A DNA stretch of 12,401 nt from contig JALVQM010000067.1 in the NCBI GenBank assembly GCA_027025615.1, positions 37,904 through 50,304 on the forward strand, given 5' to 3'. The stretch comes from Desulfobacteraceae bacterium. GTDB lineage: Bacteria; Desulfobacterota; Desulfobacteria; Desulfobacterales; Desulfosarcinaceae. Below the pieces are notes generated by a model, which searched no databases, was not told the origin of the DNA, and was given only the letters and a program-made list of their open reading frames with translations. Below are positions 7,793 through 12,401 of the stretch, one piece after another (the first letter of the stretch is position 1; each line of letters begins with the position of its first letter). The position numbers were made by a program, and so were the translations under genes.

Positions 7793-8897
7793 GAGAAACT
7801 CCGCTTAGCACCGCCCCCAGGTAAAATACTATCCGGTAGTCCACCATCCACAACAGGCCTCCCAGAGCGGGCAGGACAACTGCAGCAACGTGGTTGATGG
7901 TGAAACCAACAGCCATGGATGGTGCTATGTCACGTGGATCGGCAACCTTCTGGAAATAAGTTCGGATTGCAATGGCAAAATTGAAAAAGACGTGATCAAG
8001 GATATAGAGAAACGCTACCAGGAGCCTGTTTTGAACCATGGCATAGCCGATAAAAACAGCGATCAAGCTGGCATATTCCAAGGATAGAACCTTGCGTTCT
8101 CCGAAACGAACTATTGCCCGGCCGATGGCGGGGCTTAAAAAATAGTTAACAAAGTTGTTTATCAAAAAAAGAACAGCTATTTCACGCACACTGAAGTCGA
8201 AGCGCTTGACAAGTAAAAACACACTAAAGGCGATAAAAATCTGGCGTCTTGCCCCGGCCAGAAAAGTCAGGAGATAAAAAAGCCAGTAGCGGCTGCGCAA
8301 AACCATATGCCTGCGCTGGACAGGGGCTGAACCATCCACAGGATCCTGGAAAAAAGCCCAGACAGCCATGGAAATTATAAGAAAACCAATAATCATGTAC
8401 AAACTGGTGAAATCCAACCACGGCCGGGCTGCAAACACGAACAGGGCCACGGCAATATTCGAAGCTGCGGCAAAACTGCGTTGCCTGCCGAAAACAACCG
8501 GTGCCATTCGGTGATTAAAATACTGTAGGGTTAGAGACTGGTTGGTGGTTTCGTAATAATGGAAACCGAAACTCATCAACAAGGTAGTAAAAACAAGACC
8601 GGTATAAGTAGGCAGCCAGCCGGTGGCCGCAACTCCCAGCCCGAGGCACAGCACGGAAAGGGCCGAGAGGCGATGTTCCCTGACGATCATAATCAGGTAA
8701 ACCGCCAACAAAGCCAAAAATCCAGGAATTTCCCTAACGGATTGGATCATTCCCACCTGCTGACCGTTTATACCAGCTACTTCGACTGCGAAATTATTGA
8801 ATAAAGTCCGCCATCCCTGTAATCCTACAGTAGAGGCAATGGTAAGTACCAGCAGGTAAATATACATGGATTTGGAAAAACTGGCTTCAGATTGCAT
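7737..8897 (-). CDS. Major facilitator superfamily transporter, substrate unknown
   Basis: A 386-residue inner-membrane protein with about 11-12 hydrophobic segments (for example near residues 12-28, 57-73, 79-93, 100-115, 145-157, 166-183, 205-230, 240-255, 272-287, 293-312, 330-350, 356-374), typical of MFS permeases. The central loop near 184-203 separates two halves. A GTG at 8918 is in frame, but ATG at 8897 is preceded by AGGAG with 6-base spacing and was chosen. Substrate-identifying motifs were not recognised; charged residues such as R55/E56 and R217/R218 are in or near membrane segments. The stop lies inside the 3' end of the convergent flavoprotein gene. A functional link to that gene is possible but not shown. 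Confidence 0.82.
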   Translation of the reverse strand: MQSEASFSKSMYIYLLVLTIASTVGLQGWRTLFNNFAVEVAGINGQQVGMIQSVREIPGFLALLAVYLIMIVREHRLSALSVLCLGLGVAATGWLPTYTGLVFTTLLMSFGFHYYETTNQSLTLQYFNHRMAPVVFGRQRSFAAASNIAVALFVFAARPWLDFTSLYMIIGFLIISMAVWAFFQDPVDGSAPVQRRHMVLRSRYWLFYLLTFLAGARRQIFIAFSVFLLVKRFDFSVREIAVLFLINNFVNYFLSPAIGRAIVRFGERKVLSLEYASLIAVFIGYAMVQNRLLVAFLYILDHVFFNFAIAIRTYFQKVADPRDIAPSMAVGFTINHVAAVVLPALGGLLWMVDYRIVFYLGAVLSGVSLTAVQMIRTRNRSQETSV

Positions 8898-8937
8898 TGT
8901 ATCTCCTGCGGCAAACACAAAAAAACTTCATAAAGCC

Positions 8938-9053
8938 AGCCGGATGGGGTCAAAATTACCGAACACAGCATCAACTGCCAATCCACCAGCTTATATGCAA
9001 ATGACAGTACTTAAACCCGTGGGTGCAATTCAGCCAGGAGACGGTAAATCTCC
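8938..9053 (+). ncRNA. Degenerate cobalamin-riboswitch-like element with B12-box core, no gene behind it
   Basis: Positions 9032-9042 read AGCCAGGAGAC, identical to the core of the B12 box that ends cobalamin riboswitches. Upstream, in the expected order, are a GGT-loop-ACC stem followed by CGAAC (8948-8964) and CAACTG (8972-8977), like the conserved P3 and following segment of the aptamer, and a CCAC/GTGG pair where the peripheral stem would be. The usual 3' end of the B12 box (CCTGCC) is not present, and the element is shorter than typical ones. A local GGAGA/TCTCC hairpin (9037-9041 with 9049-9053) could compete. No + strand gene follows for more than 1.3 kb. It is either a decayed riboswitch, an unusual regulatory RNA, or chance. 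Confidence 0.3.
8953..8981 (-). promoter_or_regulatory. Candidate promoter for the MFS transporter
   Basis: On the minus strand TTGGCA (8976-8981, 5 of 6) and TAATTT (8953-8958) are 17 bases apart. The start would be near 8946, about 50 bases before the ATG at 8897. It overlaps the riboswitch-like element of the other strand, so part of that element's apparent conservation may have another cause. Confidence 0.35.
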
Positions 9054-9119
9054 ACAAGTAGCAGAAAAATTGAGGATGTAATTTTTTACCAACCTTTGTG
9101 GAAAAAGGGACACATACAG

Positions 9120-9210
9120 GTTCAAAATTTTAAACTAATATATCACATGTAAAAACAATGTGTTAACTGTGCTTCAGTTACACATGCTGGCCGGGTTCAC
9201 TATTTTGAAC
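9120..9210. repeat. 9-bp inverted repeat enclosing a second hairpin
   Basis: GTTCAAAAT (9120-9128) and ATTTTGAAC (9202-9210) are exact complements about 73 bases apart. A second GTTCA (9195-9199) can pair with the same TGAAC (9206-9210), and this shorter hairpin is followed by TTTTT on the + strand, so two mutually exclusive folds are possible. The sequence is AT-rich, which raises the chance of coincidental pairing. Confidence 0.35.
9151..9185 (-). terminator. Leftward intrinsic-terminator-like hairpin
   Basis: On the minus strand ATGTGTAACTG (9175-9185) pairs with CAGTTAACACAT (9158-9169) with one bulged base and a 5-base loop, followed by TGTTTTTA (9150-9157). It fits a rho-independent terminator for leftward transcripts from the small ORFs or from the exported-protein gene. 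The stem is low in GC, so efficiency is uncertain. A further CACAT at 9144-9148 could pair alternatively with ATGTG (9158-9162). Confidence 0.45.
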
Positions 9211-9248
9211 TTTTTCTCCAAGGAAATATTATCAATTATTTTTAAATG

Positions 9249-9353
9249 TTAAACATCATTAATCAGAAATGGTTTAAATTGATAAACTTTTTCCCAAACT
9301 GATTTCACATCATTATGACCAAAGTTTTGTTCACCTTGAAGCTGCCATCGCAT
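9249..9353 (-). CDS. Possible 34-codon small ORF
   Basis: ATG at 9353 opens a 34-residue frame starting MRWQLQGEQNFGHNDVKSVW, mixed polar and aromatic with no membrane segment. AAGAGG precedes it but only 2 bases from the ATG, a poor spacing. It starts 29 bases after the stop of the 27-codon ORF on the same strand and ends upstream of a leftward terminator-like hairpin. It may be the second cistron of a micro-operon, a remnant of a larger gene, or chance. No family was recognised. Confidence 0.22.
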   Translation of the reverse strand: MRWQLQGEQNFGHNDVKSVWEKVYQFKPFLINDV

Positions 9354-9382
9354 AACCTCTTAATAAGATTGTCTATTTAACA

Positions 9383-9466
9383 TTATAGAATTAATTTAAA
9401 CTCCGGTGAATTTTCTGGCAACCTTTTTGCATGTTTATTATAGACAAACAAATGATATTTTTTCAT
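9383..9466 (-). CDS. Possible 27-residue small protein with near-perfect ribosome binding site
   Basis: ATG at 9466 is preceded by AAGGAGG (9474-9480) at the ideal 7-base spacing, the best Shine-Dalgarno in the window. The peptide begins MKKYHLFVYNKHAKRLPENS and ends in E-F-K-L-I-L; it is basic and soluble-looking, with no transmembrane helix, so it does not resemble a hydrophobic type I toxin. No family was recognised. Upstream are a 12-bp stem ending against the Shine-Dalgarno and a promoter-like pair. It could be a genuine micro-protein, a leader peptide for a lost gene, or the start of a truncated gene. Confidence 0.4.
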   Translation of the reverse strand: MKKYHLFVYNKHAKRLPENSPEFKLIL

Positions 9467-9480
9467 CTGTTCTCCTCCTT

Positions 9481-9512
9481 AACGGCTAAACGAATTTCGT
9501 TTAGCCGTTTTT
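9481..9512 (+). terminator. Strong rightward intrinsic terminator with no + gene upstream
   Basis: AACGGCTAAACG (9481-9492) and CGTTTAGCCGTT (9498-9509) form a perfect 12-bp stem with a 5-base loop; the inverted repeat extends to 14 bp around one central base. The 3' arm runs into TTTTT-A-TTT on the + strand. On the minus strand the same stem ends directly at the AAGGAGG of the 27-codon ORF and has no U-run, so there it would be a leader hairpin, not a terminator. The nearest + strand gene upstream ends at 7792. Confidence 0.7.
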
Positions 9513-9537
9513 ATTTCCAGTCTTGGAAATCTTTCAA
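9508..9537 (-). promoter_or_regulatory. Candidate promoter of the 27-codon ORF with a dyad in its spacer
   Basis: On the minus strand TTGAAA (9532-9537, 5 of 6) and TAAAAA (9508-9513, 4 of 6) are 18 bases apart. The spacer is filled by ATTTCCA-gtct-TGGAAAT (9513-9530), a perfect 7-bp inverted repeat, a typical repressor position. The same half-site occurs again at 9572-9586. The promoter's start site would fall inside the 9481-9509 stem. Confidence 0.35.
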
Positions 9538-9571
9538 TTAAATCCCAAACACAATTAATTAGATGGACTGA

Positions 9572-9586
9572 TGGAAAAGTTTTCCA
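9572..9586. repeat. TGGAAAA-G-TTTTCCA near-palindrome
   Basis: Two 7-base arms separated by one base. It carries the same TGGAAA/TTTCCA half-sites as the dyad at 9513-9530, giving four copies in about 75 bases, immediately past the stop of the exported-protein gene and upstream of the 27-codon ORF. Confidence 0.4.
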
Positions 9587-9591
9587 GAAAC

Positions 9592-10122
9592 CTAGTTGCT
9601 CACGGTTATGCCAAACGGATTGCCGTAACGCTTATAAGTTCCCAGGATAGTTTGTATTCTTGCTTCAATTGCCGGATCTTCCTGCCGCCACCCAAGCTTC
9701 AGACGGGCCCGGGCCAGATTGGTCATAAACTTTCGCAGGTACATGGAGGTGATCCGGGCATGCTCAACAAACGGCCTGGGCCATTTACGCTTGCCGAACA
9801 TTGCCACTTGCTTGGCTATATCAGCCAAGGGTGTATTGATGCCCCACAGAACCAACTGGCTTTCAAGTATTTTGCAATCAGATGTTTTCGAAAGAAGAAG
9901 TTCCAGCATCCCGTAGCTGTTCATGATTACATCCTCATTTAATTGCACAATAGCAAGGACATATCCTTCTGAAAAACCCTTTTCATATTCAGGGTTTCCT
10001 TCACCGGCACAAGCCAGCCCAGGGATAAGAACGGTTACCATAATAAGGCAGGCAATTATCGTAAGATCTACAAACTTTCCCAGGCCTGCATCCCTCACTT
10101 TGACCATAATCAATCTGAACAT
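9592..10122 (-). CDS. Exported protein of unknown function
   Basis: A 176-residue protein that I do not recognise. The ATG at 10122 is chosen because GGAG lies about 5 bases upstream; a longer in-frame ORF back to 10209 lacks such a signal and would bury the signal peptide. Residues 1-39 look like a signal peptide with a long basic n-region, a hydrophobic core (about 19-35, V-D-L-T-I-I-A-C-L-I-M-V-T-V-L-I) and an A-C-A cleavage site before GEGNPEYEKG. The cysteine is not in a standard lipobox because position -3 is glycine. The mature part, about 137 residues, is helical-looking and basic towards the end, with one further cysteine. It probably acts in the periplasm. It diverges from the gntR-trpB operon and has no operon partner other than possibly the small ORFs downstream. 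Confidence 0.7.
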   Translation of the reverse strand: MFRLIMVKVRDAGLGKFVDLTIIACLIMVTVLIPGLACAGEGNPEYEKGFSEGYVLAIVQLNEDVIMNSYGMLELLLSKTSDCKILESQLVLWGINTPLADIAKQVAMFGKRKWPRPFVEHARITSMYLRKFMTNLARARLKLGWRQEDPAIEARIQTILGTYKRYGNPFGITVSN

Positions 10123-10379
10123 AGTTACTCCATTTTGCAAATAGTTACCCAATCCGCCAGGCATTGGAAACCTGGACTTGCTCTTGGGGAGCTGTCCCTT
10201 CCTGACCAAAACAAATTCCCTGGCCAGACTGCTGAAAAACTATTGCGCCCGGCCATATGATGTTAAAATGCCGCTCAAAATACTCGTACCATACAACCTG
10301 CTCTTTTTCTTCGGATTCCGCTCTGTTTTGCCTTCACTCACGATGTTTTCAGCACCTTGTTAAAACCGGAATTTTGCTA

Positions 10380-10423
10380 AACTGCCATATTTGTCTTGAC
10401 AACTTGACATGTATATGGCAGTT
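10380..10423. promoter_or_regulatory. 11-bp inverted repeat enclosing a HutC-type operator, upstream of gntR-trpBA
   Basis: AACTGCCATAT (10380-10390) and ATATGGCAGTT (10413-10423) are exact complements separated by 22 bases. The spacer starts with TTGTCTTGACAA (10391-10402), two TTGTC/GACAA half-sites resembling operators of HutC/GntR-family repressors, followed by a second CTTGACA (10403-10409). The right arm ends 7 bases before the regulator's ATG, and no Shine-Dalgarno is visible there. The likely role is an autoregulatory operator controlling the operon; alternatively the arms form an mRNA hairpin. The rest of the 10123-10430 gap has no further convincing signal; a TTTCCA-17-TAACTA pair on the minus strand is only a weak promoter candidate for the exported protein. 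Confidence 0.5.
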
Positions 10424-10430
10424 AAAACCC

Positions 10431-11168
10431 ATGAAACTGAACCCGAATGCACCATTGCCCCTATACCACCAATTGGCCGATATCCTGCTCCGCAGAATAA
10501 GAACCGGCAAATACAAATCCGGTGAAAAGATATCATCCGAAAACCAGCTTGCCGTAGAATTTGGTATAGGTCGACCAACTGTACGTCAGGCCATCGATCT
10601 GTTGGTTCGCCGCCGGTATCTTACCCGGCGCAGGGGTTCCGGGACCTACGTTTGTGAACCAACCGAGGATGTCGGCCTTTTTTCCCTGGACGGAACAAGT
10701 GCATCGTTCCGCAAACAGGGACTTTCTACTGATTCAAGCATAATTGCCCCGCCCAAACTAATCCAGGTCGATCATCAACAGGCCAATCCTTTTTCCGGGC
10801 AAAAAGCTTACTTTTTCGCCCGGTTAACGGTGGTAGATCGGCGGCCGACGCTGATAGAAGATATTTTCCTGCACCCGGAACTATTCGTCGATCTGGACAG
10901 CTTGAACCTGGCAAACCAAAGCCTTTCAGAAATTGCCGAGGAACGATACTACTTAAAGCCTTTTGCTGGCAAGCAAAGTTTCAGAGTGGGATACCTGGAA
11001 CCGGGGCGTGCCCAACTGCTTAAAATAACACCTTCAACACCAATTCTGGAAGTCCACCGCTACCTGCACTTTTCTCAGGCTCAAAATGGTGTTTATTCAA
11101 TTCTTTACTGCTTGACGGAAAAATACGCCTTTTCACAACTGATAGGAGCATCGCCGGATGGAAAATGA
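10431..11168 (+). CDS. GntR-family (HutC/UTRA) transcriptional regulator of the trp synthase operon
   Basis: A 245-residue DNA-binding regulator. Residues 8-75 form the GntR winged helix (P-L-Y-H-Q-L-A, S-E-N-Q-L-A-V-E-F-G-I-G-R-P-T-V-R-Q-A-I, then R-R-R-G-S-G-T-Y-V in the wing). Residues about 85-235 match a UTRA ligand-binding domain of the HutC subfamily. ATG at 10431 gives the standard family N-terminus; the frame is open back to 10257 but that part has no family resemblance. No Shine-Dalgarno precedes this ATG. The gene overlaps trpB by 11 bases, so it is very likely co-transcribed and may repress its own operon through the upstream dyad. The effector is not visible; UTRA domains usually bind small metabolites, so tryptophan, indole or a precursor are guesses. 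Confidence 0.88.
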   Translation: MKLNPNAPLPLYHQLADILLRRIRTGKYKSGEKISSENQLAVEFGIGRPTVRQAIDLLVRRRYLTRRRGSGTYVCEPTEDVGLFSLDGTSASFRKQGLSTDSSIIAPPKLIQVDHQQANPFSGQKAYFFARLTVVDRRPTLIEDIFLHPELFVDLDSLNLANQSLSEIAEERYYLKPFAGKQSFRVGYLEPGRAQLLKITPSTPILEVHRYLHFSQAQNGVYSILYCLTEKYAFSQLIGASPDGK

Positions 11169-12387
11169 CCGTGGATACTTTGGCCAATTTGGTGGTGCTT
11201 TCATCCCTGAAATCCTGAGCGCCACATTTGATCAGCTGGAAGATGCATTTATAAAAGCGAAATCAGATCAAAGCTTTTGGCATGATTATGAAACCCTGAT
11301 GCAGACCTATTCCTGTCGCCCCACCCCACTTACCTTTGCCGCCAACTTATCCCGTTATTTCGGCGGGGCTAAAATATATATCAAACGCGAGGACCTTAAC
11401 CATACCGGTGCGCATAAAGCCAACAATGTTATTGGACAGGGGCTGCTTGTACAACGAATGGGTAAAACCCGGGTAATTGCAGAAACCGGGGCCGGACAAC
11501 ACGGTGTAGCCACTGCCACCATGGCCGCCCGTTTTGGATTTGAATGCACTATTTACATGGGAGCCAAGGATGTTTTGCGTCAAAGGCCCAATGTTTTCTG
11601 GATGCAAAGACTTGGGGCAACAGTTGTGCCTGTGGAAAGCGGCTGCAAGATACTGAAGGATGCCATCAATGAAGCCTTGCGGGATTGGGCGACCAATATG
11701 GACAACACCCATTACGTCCTGGGCACTGCCTGCGGGCCCCATCCATTTCCGACAATGGTTGCCTGGCTGCAATCTATTATCGGCCAGGAAGCCCGCCGAC
11801 AAATACTTGAGGCAGAAGGGAAATTGCCCGACCGTGTGTATGCCTGCGTCGGGGGGGGGTCAAATGCCCTGGGCCTTTTTTCCGCTTTTCTGGATGACCC
11901 GGTAGAACTGGTAGGTGTTGAGGCAGGGGGAGACGGTATTGATTCAGGTCGCCACGCAAGTCGTCTATCTGCACCGGACGCATCTGTTGGCATTGCCCAG
12001 GGTTATAAAACCTATTTTTTACAGGACCAGGACGGCCAGATGCGTGAAACCCATAGTATCGCGGCCGGCCTTGACTACGTTGGCGTTTCGCCTATTCTTT
12101 CAAAGCTGAAAGAAAGCCAAAGGGCCAGATTCGAAGCAGCTACAGACACAGAGGTTCTCGAGGCTGCCGCCCTGGTCATGCGCCTGGAGGGTTTGATTCC
12201 CGCCCTGGAGTCAGCTCATGCCTTTGTTCAGGCTTTCAAGGAAGCCCCCCAACTTTCCCGCGACCATTCAATTATTGTCAACCTTTCCGGCCGTGGAGAC
12301 AAGGATATCTTTACTATCGCCGATGCATTTGACGATCCGGGTTGGAAAGAATTCATTTTATTAAAGGCCCATCAATACAATGCTTGA
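11158..12387 (+). CDS. trpB: Tryptophan synthase beta subunit TrpB (TrpB1 type)
   Basis: PLP enzyme that joins indole, channelled from TrpA, to serine to make tryptophan; works as an alpha2-beta2 complex in the cytosol. At 409 residues it has normal length for the TrpB1 class. Catalytic residues line up with the Salmonella numbering: K87 in HTGAHKANN (Schiff base), E109 in AETGAGQHG, the phosphate-binding GGGSN at 232-236, D306 in the A-G-L-D loop, and S377 in NLSGRGDKDIF. ATG at 11158 has AGGAG 9 bases upstream (11144-11148). It overlaps gntR by 11 bases at its start and trpA by 8 bases at its end. A run of nine G (11851-11859) encodes the phosphate-binding glycines and could be prone to slippage; the frame is intact here. 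Confidence 0.97.
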   Translation: MENDRGYFGQFGGAFIPEILSATFDQLEDAFIKAKSDQSFWHDYETLMQTYSCRPTPLTFAANLSRYFGGAKIYIKREDLNHTGAHKANNVIGQGLLVQRMGKTRVIAETGAGQHGVATATMAARFGFECTIYMGAKDVLRQRPNVFWMQRLGATVVPVESGCKILKDAINEALRDWATNMDNTHYVLGTACGPHPFPTMVAWLQSIIGQEARRQILEAEGKLPDRVYACVGGGSNALGLFSAFLDDPVELVGVEAGGDGIDSGRHASRLSAPDASVGIAQGYKTYFLQDQDGQMRETHSIAAGLDYVGVSPILSKLKESQRARFEAATDTEVLEAAALVMRLEGLIPALESAHAFVQAFKEAPQLSRDHSIIVNLSGRGDKDIFTIADAFDDPGWKEFILLKAHQYNA

Positions 12388-12401
12388 AGAATACATCCGC
12401 A
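12380..12401 (+). CDS. trpA: Start of trpA (tryptophan synthase alpha subunit), cut by window end
   Basis: ATG at 12380 overlaps the trpB stop (ATGCTTGA) and opens MLEEYIR, a common TrpA start. Only 7 codons are visible, but the position directly behind trpB and the overlap make trpA by far the most likely identity. Confidence 0.7.

Noticed and set aside
8866..9081. A 71-codon open frame on the + strand across the start of the transporter gene and the gap
   Set aside because: No ribosome binding site and no recognisable family; its second half coincides with the riboswitch-like sequence, which explains the signal better.
9065..9087. AAAAATT/AATTTTT hairpin with T-run as a + strand terminator after the riboswitch-like element
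   Set aside because: The stem is pure A-T with an 8-base loop; too weak to call a terminator in an AT-rich stretch.
9249..9466. Type I toxin-antitoxin system (small ORFs plus antisense RNA)
   Set aside because: The arrangement fits superficially, but neither peptide has the hydrophobic helix typical of such toxins and no antisense promoter was identified.
9571..9942. A 123-codon open frame on the + strand overlapping the exported-protein gene
   Set aside because: The minus-strand frame has a signal peptide and a ribosome binding site; the + frame has neither and looks like a shadow.
10123..10209. N-terminal extension of the exported protein in the same frame
   Set aside because: It has no ribosome binding site and would place the signal peptide internally; ATG 10122 has GGAG upstream.
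10257..10430. N-terminal extension of the GntR regulator in the same frame
   Set aside because: The extension does not resemble any part of GntR proteins, and ATG 10431 gives the normal family start.

Overview
The window looks like a moderate-GC, Gram-negative-type bacterial chromosome segment, mostly housekeeping genes. The gene repertoire (quinolinate synthase NadA, a multi-sensor hybrid histidine kinase with an N-terminal 7TM domain, HtpG, a TrpB1-type trpB-trpA pair) would suit a Desulfobacterota/deltaproteobacterial genome. That assignment is an inference from family resemblance and is not proven by the sequence. No rRNA, tRNA, CRISPR array, transposase or integrase was found.

Layout. 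Positions 1-5912 read leftward: a partial RlmN-like gene (1-173), nadA (177-1079), a hybrid histidine kinase (1237-3807) and htpG (3987-5912). Each gap carries a plausible promoter or structured leader. The kinase leader has a 9-bp dyad that can pair with its own Shine-Dalgarno sequence. At 5913-6259 the transcription direction diverges. A rightward flavoprotein gene (6260-7792) encodes a lipoamide-dehydrogenase-like enzyme in which both redox-active cysteines are alanine. It converges with, and overlaps by 56 bp, a leftward MFS transporter gene (7737-8897).

Positions 8898-9591 hold no conventional gene and are AT-rich, but they are full of signals. On the + strand there is a degenerate cobalamin-riboswitch-like element containing an 11-base B12-box core (9032-9042), and a strong intrinsic terminator (9481-9512), with no + gene between them. 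On the - strand there is a possible micro-operon: a promoter-like pair with a dyad in its spacer, a 27-codon ORF with a near-perfect Shine-Dalgarno, a weaker 34-codon ORF and a terminator-like hairpin. The two sets lie antisense to each other. This is the most interesting part of the window, but it is a hypothesis built from sequence motifs only.

On the right, a leftward gene (9592-10122) encodes an exported protein of unknown function. It diverges from a rightward operon made of a GntR/HutC-type (UTRA) regulator (10431-11168), trpB (11158-12387) and the first codons of trpA (12380 onward), all with overlapping ends. A striking 11-bp inverted repeat enclosing a HutC-like operator lies directly in front of the regulator. 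The arrangement suggests that tryptophan synthase is controlled by a UTRA-domain repressor instead of TrpR or a leader-peptide attenuator.
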